The notes below the pieces were generated by a model, which was not told where the DNA came from, did not search any database, and was given only the letters and a program-made list of their open reading frames with translations. This document shows, piece by piece, positions 8,519 to 16,731 of a DNA stretch of 61,048 bases. A program made the translations under genes and the position numbers. The number at the start of each line of letters is the position of its first letter. Position 1 is the first letter of the stretch. Source of the DNA: an uncultured Muribaculaceae bacterium (GTDB lineage Bacteria > Bacteroidota > Bacteroidia > Bacteroidales > Muribaculaceae); assembly GCA_910587915.1 (NCBI GenBank), contig CAJUOB010000015.1, positions 1 to 61,048 on the forward strand. Direction: 5' to 3'.

Positions 8519-9678
8519 CAACCAATCTGACAAAACATGCCCGAGTGGATGTGGCCGACGCGTTGCGTGGTTTCGCAGTGCTCGCCATTATCCTGCTTCA
8601 TGCAATAGAACATTTCAATTTCTATACTTTCCCGGAGCCGGAAGGCCGCAGCCCATGGCTGCTTTTTGCCGATAAGGCCGTGTGGGATGGTCTCTTCTTC
8701 GCTTTTGGTGGCAAGGCCTATGCGATATTTGCGTTGCTCTTCGGATTCAGTTTCTTCATTCAGCACGACAATCAGCGGATGCGGGGTAACGACTTCCGGG
8801 CGCGATTCTGTTGGCGTCTTTTGCTGCTGTTTATCATAGGCTGTTTCAATGCGGCATTCTTCACCGGCGAGATTCTGGTGCTCTATTCGCTTGTCGGAAT
8901 CGTGCTGGTGCTCACGTGCCGTCTGAGCGACCGCACACTGCTCATTCTTGCAGGTGTGTGCATGTTGCAGCCGGTATGTATCTATAATATCATCAGAGCC
9001 CTTGTGCAGCCGGGATTTGAACCGACATCGTTCGACTGGATGGCGCATTGGAATGAGACAAACACGGCACATCACACAGCTTCTTTCCTTGAGATGTTGA
9101 AAGTCAATGTGTGGCACGGCCAGCTTTTCTCTCTCGGATGGGCTTGGGACCATGGCCGATTCTTCCAGACAGCGGGCCTCTTCATGACAGGCATGCTGAT
9201 CGGGCGCCGAGGCCTCTTCGGCAAGCAGCACCTTGCACTGTGGGGGCGTGTGCTGGCTGTGGCTCTGGTATGTTTCTTTCCCCTATATGGTATATCCAAT
9301 ATGCTGTCGGGCTATGTGACCAATCCGGTGGTGCTCGCACAGCTTAAAATAGTAATTCCCTCTCTGTCTAACCTCGCTTTCATGGCCGTGTTGGTGTCCG
9401 GGGTAATTTTCGGCTTCTATTGCAGCCGCCGGGTAGGAGCTGCGCTTGCTCTGCTCATACCCTATGGCAAACTGAGTATGACCAACTATGTGACACAAGG
9501 CATCATCGGCTCCGCCATTTTCTACCACTGGGGTCTGCAGCTCGAGATGGGTTCGCTTGCGAGTGTGCTCCTCGGGGTCGCTATCTTCCTGGTGCAGTAT
9601 GCTTTCTGCCGCTTCTGGGTCGGCCGCCACGGACATGGACCTCTTGAATATATCTGGAAACGCGCTACATGGATTTGA
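8515..9678 (+). CDS. DUF418 (YeiB-like) integral membrane protein
   Basis: This 387-residue protein has about ten hydrophobic segments. It begins with RVDVADALRGFAVLAIIL, the N-terminal signature of the YeiB/DUF418 and acyltransferase-like membrane families, and ends with GPLEYIWKRATW, the typical DUF418 C-terminus. It sits in the inner membrane; its function is not established, though transport or modification of a lipid or cell-wall precursor has been suggested for the family. It overlaps the helicase gene by four bases and is followed 12 bases later by the flavodiiron gene, so the three may be cotranscribed. Confidence 0.88.
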   Translation: MTTNLTKHARVDVADALRGFAVLAIILLHAIEHFNFYTFPEPEGRSPWLLFADKAVWDGLFFAFGGKAYAIFALLFGFSFFIQHDNQRMRGNDFRARFCWRLLLLFIIGCFNAAFFTGEILVLYSLVGIVLVLTCRLSDRTLLILAGVCMLQPVCIYNIIRALVQPGFEPTSFDWMAHWNETNTAHHTASFLEMLKVNVWHGQLFSLGWAWDHGRFFQTAGLFMTGMLIGRRGLFGKQHLALWGRVLAVALVCFFPLYGISNMLSGYVTNPVVLAQLKIVIPSLSNLAFMAVLVSGVIFGFYCSRRVGAALALLIPYGKLSMTNYVTQGIIGSAIFYHWGLQLEMGSLASVLLGVAIFLVQYAFCRFWVGRHGHGPLEYIWKRATWI

Positions 9679-9690
9679 AAATTTGAAAAG

Positions 9691-10884
9691 ATGAAAACAG
9701 CTGAAGTTTCTAAAAAAGTATATTATATCGGTGTAAACGACCGAACAACAACTAAATTCGAGGCAATGTGGCCTCTCCCCTATGGCGTGAGCTACAATTC
9801 CTATATAGTGGTGGGTGCCGAAAAGACCGCCATTATCGATGGTGTGGATGCAGCCCATGCTTTCAGCCAGATTGCCCACATCCGTGCCATCCTCGGCGAC
9901 CGCCAGCCCGACTATCTTGTCATAAACCATATGGAGCCCGATCATTCGGGTGCTATCAGCGCTCTCCGGGCTGAGTTCCCTGGCCTCACCATAGTGGGAA
10001 ACGTCCAGACTCTCGGAATGGTAAAAGGATTCTATGGCGAGGTCGGTGCTACCCTTTCCGTAAAAGATGGCGATACTATCGCGCTCGGCCCCGATGAGAC
10101 TCTGCGTTTCATCCTCACTCCTATGGTGCATTGGCCCGAAACGATGATGACTCTTTTCGAGGAAGAAAAAATACTCTTCAGCGGCGATGCCTTCGGTTGC
10201 TTCGGAGCTCTCAATGGCGCCGTGATCGATACCTGCATGGATACCGACCGCTATTTCCCCGAGATGGTGCGCTACTACAGCAATATAGTGGGTAAATATG
10301 GCTCGTTTGTGCAGCGTGCGCTCAAGAAACTCGAAGGCGTCGACATTGCAGCCATCTGTTCGACACACGGCCCGGTGTGGAAAGAGCGCATCGGAGAGGT
10401 AGTGTCGCTCTACGATCGCCTGAGCCGGTATGAACCGCTCGACAACGGTGTGACGATAGTCTACGGCTCTATGTATGGCAATACCGAAGCCATGGCCGAA
10501 GCCGTTGCCGAAGAGCTTGCCGCAGCAGGTGTGCGCGACATCGCAGTGCACAATGCCTCCTATTCCGATCTGAGCTATATCATAGCCGATATATTCCGCC
10601 ACAAAGGTCTTGTAGTGGCTTCGGCCACTTATTCGGGCACGCTATTCCCGCCCATTGCGGCTGTGATGAAAGCATTTGCCGTGCGCGAAATCAAGAACCG
10701 CAGCATGGCCGTGCTTGGTTCCTACACATGGGCGCCGGCTGCCGCCAAGGAGCTGGAGCGGCTGCTTGGCGAGTGCTCGGTTGAGCCAGTCGCTGCCCCT
10801 GTTTCTGTGAAGCAGGCTCCCGATGCCGATGCGCTTGCCGCGTGCCGTGAGCTCGCTGCAGCTCTCGCATCAACTCTTGCTTAG
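9691..10884 (+). CDS. fprA: Flavodiiron protein (A-type flavoprotein, FprA-like)
   Basis: The protein has 397 residues in two domains. The N-terminal metallo-beta-lactamase domain carries the diiron ligands His80, Glu82, Asp84 (in HMEPDH), His147, Asp166 and His226. The C-terminal flavodoxin domain has the FMN phosphate loop GSMYGNTE at 259-266. No rubredoxin domain is fused. Flavodiiron proteins reduce oxygen to water or nitric oxide to nitrous oxide, protecting anaerobes from both gases; which gas is preferred cannot be told from sequence. The start follows an A-rich stretch. The 3' end overlaps the convergent DUF488 gene by four bases. Confidence 0.93.
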   Translation: MKTAEVSKKVYYIGVNDRTTTKFEAMWPLPYGVSYNSYIVVGAEKTAIIDGVDAAHAFSQIAHIRAILGDRQPDYLVINHMEPDHSGAISALRAEFPGLTIVGNVQTLGMVKGFYGEVGATLSVKDGDTIALGPDETLRFILTPMVHWPETMMTLFEEEKILFSGDAFGCFGALNGAVIDTCMDTDRYFPEMVRYYSNIVGKYGSFVQRALKKLEGVDIAAICSTHGPVWKERIGEVVSLYDRLSRYEPLDNGVTIVYGSMYGNTEAMAEAVAEELAAAGVRDIAVHNASYSDLSYIIADIFRHKGLVVASATYSGTLFPPIAAVMKAFAVREIKNRSMAVLGSYTWAPAAAKELERLLGECSVEPVAAPVSVKQAPDADALAACRELAAALASTLA

Positions 10885-11234
10885 CCGACAAGTGCTTCGC
10901 GCACCACTACGGCATTGTTGTGCTGCATGTCGTGCGACGAATATAGCAGCGTCACCTTCCGCTTAAGGCCTATCAAGGCCTTGAGCGCGTCGAGGGCGCG
11001 TCCGGCGTGAAGCTCCGCCTCATATCGTTTTTCGAACTCGTCCCATCGTCCGGCAGGGTCGGCGTGAAACCATTCGCGCAACTCTGCCGAGGGCGCTATA
11101 TCCTTATCCCACATGTCGTAGTGGAACGATTCGTGCGATAATCCACGCGGCCACAGTCTGTCGATATATACACGGAAACCATCGTCGGCCGCCTCGGGCT
11201 CATAAGCCCGCTTCAATGCAATGACATAATCCAT
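10881..11234 (-). CDS. DUF488 family (YeaO-like) protein
   Basis: This 117-residue protein contains the DUF488 signature: RVYIDRLWPRG near 21-31, the W-D-I-AP-S-LR-WF pattern at about 42-56, and LLYSSHD near 96-102. Members are small cytosolic proteins of unknown function; they often carry conserved Arg and Trp residues around a putative binding pocket. It is convergent with the flavodiiron gene and the coding ends overlap. A purine-rich AAGGAAAAAG lies just upstream of the start. Confidence 0.85.
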   Translation of the reverse strand: MDYVIALKRAYEPEAADDGFRVYIDRLWPRGLSHESFHYDMWDKDIAPSAELREWFHADPAGRWDEFEKRYEAELHAGRALDALKALIGLKRKVTLLYSSHDMQHNNAVVVREALVG

Positions 11235-11409
11235 ATCTTTTTCCTTTTTTCTTTTCCAACAATCACCCCGCCAACATTGTTCCCTCTCTCCAATAGTGCT
11301 CCTGTCGTAGGCACACTAAGAAGTCCCGTCCGCTTGTCAATATACTAGAACACTGTATTGTCCCATTGTATTGCTCCGCAGTTTTTTTGATAAATATTTG
11401 ATAAGACTA

Positions 11410-11440
11410 TTGTAAATGTGAAATTTTGTTTATATTTTTG
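11410..11440 (+). promoter_or_regulatory. Strong promoter match in a gene-poor stretch
   Basis: TTG (11410-11412), a 20-base spacer and TATTTTTG (11433-11440) match the Bacteroidetes consensus. No intact gene begins within 400 bases downstream, so it drives either a gene remnant, a long leader of the DUF2971 gene or a non-coding RNA. Confidence 0.6.
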
Positions 11441-11448
11441 CCGCAGCA

Positions 11449-11810
11449 GACCGCACTACAGAAGCCCCGGTCTGGGGTAATGTGGGTTGGGATGTTGTAA
11501 TAAACGCCTTGGCATTTTGTCTGGGCAATGACATGATAGAAAAGCGTTTATCCGCGCTGATTCTTGGCCAATCGAAATTCTCGCAAAATTTCATTTAGAA
11601 GTCAAGGATTGTGCAACGGTAGATGCCCGTGGATATGTAATACCCTGCTTTTGGCTAAGGGATCTCGAGAGAGATGCAGCCAGATGCAGACTTTACATAT
11701 ATAAGCGTGGGCTTCTGCGTTGCCGTCCAACTTCTAAAGGGCAATGCGAGAAGCCTCGATTGGTAGGATGGCAACAGATACAGATTCCTACGCTTTTCTC
11801 GTATAAATAA
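11449..11810 (+). pseudogene. Possible gene remnant (two shifted open frames)
   Basis: One frame is open from 11449 to the TAG at 11596-11598 and reads like protein (including WGNVGWDVVINALAFCLGND and MIEKRLSALILGQSKF). A second frame, shifted, is open from 11532 to the TAA at 11808-11810 (including VDARGYVIPCFWLRDLERD and GWQQIQIPTLFSYK). Neither has a convincing start except an internal ATG. Together they could be a frameshifted gene that began after the promoter at 11410-11440. The stretch 11709-11757 also folds into a hairpin (gcttctgcgttgcc with gggcaatgcgagaagc), so an RNA gene is the alternative. I recognise no family. Confidence 0.3.
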
Positions 11811-11851
11811 ACATAATGCCAACGAGAGGATGACCGAGGCTTCAATCTAAA

Positions 11852-12631
11852 ATGAAACCACCAAGTTCCGTTGTCCACTACACCTCGCTCGATGTCCTTT
11901 CTACTATTCTGAATAAAGCACTCGAAAACGGGAGCGATGCCATTACTCTACATCTAAGTCATTTGACTAAGATGAACGATTCAGGAGAAGGTCGCTTTGT
12001 TTGGGATAGATTTTTTACTGATTCTTTTAAGAAACAAAATCTGAAAAGCTCATGGGAAGAGTATTACCTCTCCCATATGCCATTCGTATTGTCAACAATC
12101 GCCACTGATAATATTAGCAAGAATAACGGTAGCATACCTATGTGGCGAATGTATGGCAATGAATTCAAAGGTGCCCTAATACGGTTTAATGGAGAAAAAT
12201 TGACAGCGTACTGCACAGAAAAAGGCTATCGATTTGAGTCTTGTGACTATCGAACTATAACTGATGTTGGTAAAATTATAAAAGGACTGAATAAAATCTC
12301 CCCTAAAGCTAATAATTTACTTGAATATTTCGATGAGATAATGCGTCGTAGCTGTTTTATAAAGAATATTTGCTGGAATTATGAAAAAGAATGGAGAATA
12401 TTGGCCTTTGCAGAGACGGCAGCCGTAAAAACCAAACAGACTTTGAGAGGGCTGGTTGAATACATTGAATTAGACATTCCCATCGACTTGATTGAGGAAA
12501 TATGTATAGGTCCTCTATGCAACGAGGACATATCTATGTCGAGTCTTGAATTACTGACAAGCAAACTTCAATCGGTGCACAATGACAAGGTGCATTTCAA
12601 AATCTCGAAATCCAAGCTCCCGATAAGATAA
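11852..12631 (+). CDS. DUF2971 family protein
   Basis: The 259-residue protein matches the layout of DUF2971: HYTSLDVLSTIL near the N-terminus, a TKMNDSGEG stretch near 41, PMWRMYGNEFKGALIRF near 97-113, and WNYEKEWRILAF near 176-187. The biochemical function of the family is unknown; members occur scattered in accessory regions and beside phage-defence genes. Base composition is clearly more AT-rich than in the flanking genes, suggesting transfer. It follows a probable gene remnant and precedes the BspA-like gene by 25 bases. Confidence 0.75.
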   Translation: MKPPSSVVHYTSLDVLSTILNKALENGSDAITLHLSHLTKMNDSGEGRFVWDRFFTDSFKKQNLKSSWEEYYLSHMPFVLSTIATDNISKNNGSIPMWRMYGNEFKGALIRFNGEKLTAYCTEKGYRFESCDYRTITDVGKIIKGLNKISPKANNLLEYFDEIMRRSCFIKNICWNYEKEWRILAFAETAAVKTKQTLRGLVEYIELDIPIDLIEEICIGPLCNEDISMSSLELLTSKLQSVHNDKVHFKISKSKLPIR

Positions 12632-12656
12632 ACCAAATCAATAAACTAAGATCAAT

Positions 12657-15600
12657 ATGAAAACAAAACATTATTTACACCGATGGTGGCTGTTTTTGCT
12701 TGCGGTCGGCATATCTATCGCAAGCCATGCTGCGGTTACTATGAAAATAGATGGCGTGACTTATTCCATCGAAGAAACGCATGCATTGGTCTCGGATGTA
12801 GATCAAACTATAACGCAAGCAATTATAAAGCCTGAAATTGTGTATCAAGGCACCGCTTATCCTGTGACATCGATTGGCAGCTCTGCGTTTTCAGGCTGTA
12901 GAGCTCTGACTTCGGTTTCGATTCCTAATTCTGTGACATGGATTGGCGACTATGCTTTTCACAATTGCGTTGCTCTGACTTCAATTACAATACCAAACTC
13001 TGTGACATCTATTGGCCGTGAGGCATTTGAAGGCTGCAAATCAATAACTTCGATTGCAATTCCTAACTCGGTTAAATCAATTGGGGCGTTCGCGTTTTTA
13101 GACTGTGAAGCTTCTACTTCTCTAATATTCAATGCTGAGAATTGTTCTGACTTTAGTTCACGTGTATTTCCATCTACACTCTCAGATGTTACCATAGGTG
13201 AAAATGTAACTCGGATTCCGGGGACATTTCTTCGGGGAAACCTCGAACTTAAAAGCATTACAATACCAAATTCTGTGACATCGATTGGCTGCTATGCGTT
13301 TTCAGTTTGCGAAGCTCTGACTTCAATTACAATACCTAACTCTGTGACATCGATTGGCTGCTATGCGTTTGCGCATTGCAACGCCTTGGCTTCAATTACA
13401 ATACCAAACTCTGTGACATCGATTGAAGAGAGAACGTTTTTGAGTTGCGAATCACTGACTTCAATTACAATACCAAACTTGGTTAAATCAATTGGGCCGT
13501 ACGCGTTTTTAGACTGCGATGCTTTGACTTCTCTAATATTCAATGCTGAGAATTGTTCTGACTTTCTTAGTTCAGATAGATTCCCCCCTACAATCTCACA
13601 AGTTACCATAGGTGAAAATGTAACTAGGATTCCGGGGGCATTTCTTCGGGGAAATCTCGAGCTTAAAAGCATTACAATACCAAACTCTGTGACATCGATT
13701 GGCCGCTCTGCGTTTTCAGGTTGCGAAGCTCTGACTTCAATTACAATATCAAACTCTGTGACATCGATTGAAGAGAGCGCGTTTTTTAATTGCAAATCAC
13801 TGACTTCAATTACAATACCAAACTCTGTGACATCGATTGAAGAGAGAACGTTTGAAGATTGCGAATCACTGACTTCAATTACAATACCTAACTCTGTGAC
13901 ATCGATTGAAGAGAGCGCGTTTTTAGGTTGTAAATCACTGACCTCAATTACAATACCAAACTCTGTGACATCGATTGGCCGCTCTGCGTTTTTTAAATGC
14001 AAATCACTGACTTCGATTGCAATACCTAACTCTGTGACATCGATTGAGGAGTATGCATTTAATGGGTGCGAATCTCTGTATTCAATGACATTAGGGACTG
14101 GCGTTACTAAAATAGGTCGTGATGCGGTATCGAATACTATTCAAAAAGTTCTATGGCTATGCAATACACCTCCAAAAGGTGCTGAATACATTAAAGCGAA
14201 GCGCAATTATGTAGCAAGCGAGCTATATCACTTGTCTAATCAAACCATATATCCTTTTTTAAGCTCAAGATTCATTGTGGATGGTACAGTATATGTCCCG
14301 GTTAACCCATCAGACAGAACATGTGATATCATAGACTGCGTGTATGATTCTGGAATCAACGAAATAAATATAACCGGAAAGGTTACCAATAAAAACATAG
14401 AACTTAGTGTGCTTAATATACTGCCATATGCCTATTACGGTAATAGTTCATTAAAAAAAGTCAGCATCTCCAATCAAGGCGATATAGGATACCAAGCATT
14501 TTATGACTGTGGTAATATGCAAACTGCGACCATCTCCAATCAAAGCTATATAGGAGAATCCGCATTTGAAAATTGTGGCATCGAAAGTGTAGAAATAACG
14601 AACAATGGAGATATATATGATCGTGCTTTCGCTAATTGTGCCAACTTAAAGAGAGCCTCTATAAAAAACAGAGGTGCTATCGGGAAATCTGCATTTTCAG
14701 GTTGTAAGCATCTTGCTGACTTGAAATTAGGTGAAAATATAACTGAGATTAGAGATTATGCATTCGAAAAATGCTCCTCAGTCAAACAAGTTGTTATTCC
14801 TGATGCCGTAAAGTCATTAAATCGGGGGATTTTTAGTGAATGTAGCTCTCTTGAGAATATTATCATCGGCTCCGGTAGCGCAGAACTTCCTGATTGGTTT
14901 TTTGAAGGATGCTCCTCATTGAGTTCTCTGACTATACCTTGTAACATCGAATCAATCGGTAATTACGTTTTCAAACGCTGTAAATCACTTGCTAATATAG
15001 TTATTGAGAGCATAGATTCCCAGAGCCGGCAGCAATCAGGCCAACCACAAATGGAAAAACCTCTAAAATTAGGATCCAACTATGGGGAGCCATTGTTCTC
15101 AGATTGTCCGCTTGATGAAATATATATCGGTCGGAAATTGTCATACGGCTATTCGCCGTTCTCTCGCAACACTTCCCTAAGGATTGTTGAGATTACCGAT
15201 GCGGAGACCCAGATATACGACAACGAGTTCTATGGCTGTATCAACCTTAAATCACTTAAGATAGGAAATGGTGTGACATCAATAGGCAAATGGGCATTTT
15301 CCGGCTGCTCGTCGCTCGAATATTTTTCGGTCGGCACTCAAGTCACAACGATAGGAGAGGAAGCGTTTTCCGACTGCACCGGTCTGACTGAGTTCTACTC
15401 GTATGCCGCGATTCCTCCCACATGTGGTAAGCAGGCTCTGGACGACATCAATAAATGGGAATGTACTCTACACGTACCGGCAAGCAGTAGCGACGAATAT
15501 CAAACTGCACCTCAGTGGAAAGAATTCTTCTTTATCGAAGAAACAATTGGAATCACCGAGATAATCCTGAATACAGATAAATTAACCTTGAATATAGGCG

Positions 15601-15953
15601 ACACATATCAATTGACTGCTGAGGTGAAACCATCGACAGCATCCGATAAATCAATAGTATGGACATCCTCGAATATTAATTGTGTCACTGTTGATAAAAC
15701 AGGTTTAATTCGTGCAGAGGGTGAAGGGACGGCCAACATTACAGCCAGAAGTGCCGACGGTCGCTGTGAGGCTACATGTGTGGTGATAGTCAGCAAGGTT
15801 TCAGGAATTGATGTAATCGAATTTGATAAAGTTGATTCAATTGAAGTTTATACTGCTAATGGCATACGAATTTCAGACTCTATCAAAGGCCTTCCCGCAG
15901 GAGTATATATAGTAAAAAAAGGTACTGAAATTCATAAAATAATTGTGAGGTAG
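12657..15953 (+). CDS. BspA-like leucine-rich repeat surface protein with Ig-like domain and sorting tail
   Basis: The protein has 1098 residues. A signal peptide (to about residue 26) is followed by many LRR_5/BspA repeats of about 23 residues with the core SITIPNSVTSIG and AFxxC. A different, more diverged LRR block lies from about residue 540. A bacterial Ig-like (Big_2) domain spans roughly 960-1045 (IILNTDKLTLNIGDTYQLTA). The C-terminus, with GLPAGVYIVKKG and IIVR, resembles a type IX sorting signal. BspA-type proteins bind host matrix or other bacteria, so an adhesin role is plausible. The gene is AT-rich and has a terminator at 16022. Confidence 0.9.
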   Translation: MKTKHYLHRWWLFLLAVGISIASHAAVTMKIDGVTYSIEETHALVSDVDQTITQAIIKPEIVYQGTAYPVTSIGSSAFSGCRALTSVSIPNSVTWIGDYAFHNCVALTSITIPNSVTSIGREAFEGCKSITSIAIPNSVKSIGAFAFLDCEASTSLIFNAENCSDFSSRVFPSTLSDVTIGENVTRIPGTFLRGNLELKSITIPNSVTSIGCYAFSVCEALTSITIPNSVTSIGCYAFAHCNALASITIPNSVTSIEERTFLSCESLTSITIPNLVKSIGPYAFLDCDALTSLIFNAENCSDFLSSDRFPPTISQVTIGENVTRIPGAFLRGNLELKSITIPNSVTSIGRSAFSGCEALTSITISNSVTSIEESAFFNCKSLTSITIPNSVTSIEERTFEDCESLTSITIPNSVTSIEESAFLGCKSLTSITIPNSVTSIGRSAFFKCKSLTSIAIPNSVTSIEEYAFNGCESLYSMTLGTGVTKIGRDAVSNTIQKVLWLCNTPPKGAEYIKAKRNYVASELYHLSNQTIYPFLSSRFIVDGTVYVPVNPSDRTCDIIDCVYDSGINEINITGKVTNKNIELSVLNILPYAYYGNSSLKKVSISNQGDIGYQAFYDCGNMQTATISNQSYIGESAFENCGIESVEITNNGDIYDRAFANCANLKRASIKNRGAIGKSAFSGCKHLADLKLGENITEIRDYAFEKCSSVKQVVIPDAVKSLNRGIFSECSSLENIIIGSGSAELPDWFFEGCSSLSSLTIPCNIESIGNYVFKRCKSLANIVIESIDSQSRQQSGQPQMEKPLKLGSNYGEPLFSDCPLDEIYIGRKLSYGYSPFSRNTSLRIVEITDAETQIYDNEFYGCINLKSLKIGNGVTSIGKWAFSGCSSLEYFSVGTQVTTIGEEAFSDCTGLTEFYSYAAIPPTCGKQALDDINKWECTLHVPASSSDEYQTAPQWKEFFFIEETIGITEIILNTDKLTLNIGDTYQLTAEVKPSTASDKSIVWTSSNINCVTVDKTGLIRAEGEGTANITARSADGRCEATCVVIVSKVSGIDVIEFDKVDSIEVYTANGIRISDSIKGLPAGVYIVKKGTEIHKIIVR
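12860..14095 (+). repeat. Near-identical 69-bp coding repeats within the BspA-like gene
   Basis: Units of 69 bases (23 codons) with the shared core caattacaataccaaactc tgtgacatcgattg recur many times, several almost identical. A larger cassette is also duplicated: the segment beginning aatgctgagaattgttctga at 13131 returns at 13542 (offset 411 bases, 137 codons). Such DNA-level identity allows repeat number to change by recombination or slippage. Confidence 0.8.
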
Positions 15954-16021
15954 CAATCGATATCAATGCTATAGGCTATCAAAGGTAAGCAAATATACTT
16001 GTGTTAATACTTCGATTGGAT

Positions 16022-16062
16022 AAGAGGTGGACACCAATCTGACGGTTTCCACCTCTTATTAT
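16022..16062 (+). terminator. Terminator after the BspA-like gene
   Basis: aagaggtgga (16022-16031) pairs perfectly with tccacctctt (16048-16057), followed by attattatttt. The rest of 15954-16173 shows nothing else I can name. Confidence 0.75.
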
Positions 16063-16173
16063 TATTTTGTAAAACCGTATTATTTTACGCGATATACGGT
16101 ATTGGTGATGGGAACAAAACGGGGCGGCGGGGCGTTGAAATGTCAGTACTATATAATTAGAAACTGACATCTT

Positions 16174-16692
16174 ATGAAAAATTTACGAACGTTCATCGCA
16201 GGAGCTGTTGCTATGGCTGCAATGGCTGTGGCTTTTCCGGCATGCAGCGACGATGATGACAACCGCGATATCAGCGCCGTACCTCCCGCTTTCGTGCAGG
16301 CTCTCGACAAAGTGGTGCCCGATGCCAAGAATGTGAAATGGGAGCGCGAGGGCGAATACCGTGTGGCCGAATTCTATAAGAACGGAGTTGACTACGATGT
16401 GTGGTTCGACGCATCGGCAGCCTGGGCCATGACCGAGATGGACTATGGCAGGGATTTTATGCTTGTTCCTCATAATGCCGTGAACGAAGCTTTTTCCAAA
16501 GGCGACTATGCCTACTGGAAAGTCGATGATATAAGCTATTACGAACAGACTTCCGATGCGTTCTATGTAATCGAGGTTGAAAAAGCGGGGCAACCCGACA
16601 CAGACCTTTATTATGCGTTGGACGGCACTATGCGTCAGGCTATTCCTTCGGCTTCATCGCCCGATATATTTCCTGGCACTGTAGTGCCGTGA
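16174..16692 (+). CDS. PepSY-like lipoprotein
   Basis: This 172-residue protein has a lipoprotein signal ending FPAC (Cys24) followed by a run of Asp, which is typical of surface-directed Bacteroidetes lipoproteins. The mature part starts with PPAFVQALDKVVPDAKNVKW and contains YRVAEFYKNGVDYDVWFD, the pattern of the PepSY-like/BLIP-like family (DUF2874), here in two half-repeats (about 38-95 and 100-150). Such proteins are small periplasmic or surface inhibitor-like folds of unknown ligand. It lies 39 bases upstream of the mechanosensitive channel gene. Confidence 0.82.
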   Translation: MKNLRTFIAGAVAMAAMAVAFPACSDDDDNRDISAVPPAFVQALDKVVPDAKNVKWEREGEYRVAEFYKNGVDYDVWFDASAAWAMTEMDYGRDFMLVPHNAVNEAFSKGDYAYWKVDDISYYEQTSDAFYVIEVEKAGQPDTDLYYALDGTMRQAIPSASSPDIFPGTVVP

Positions 16693-16731
16693 TAATATGC
16701 TGATAGTTACTAACAAAAAAATAATTGCATT

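Noticed and set aside
9283..10602. 439-codon minus-strand frame opposite the flavodiiron gene
   Set aside because: It is antisense to an intact flavodiiron protein with all metal ligands and shows no recognisable domain.
11447..11811. tmRNA, 6S RNA or RNase P RNA in the promoter-led gap
   Set aside because: None of the conserved sequence blocks of tmRNA ends or RNase P is visible, and the open frames offer another explanation.
12860..14095. Possible CRISPR-like array of regularly spaced repeats
   Set aside because: The 69-base period is in frame, encodes BspA-type leucine-rich repeats without unique spacers, and no cas gene is near.
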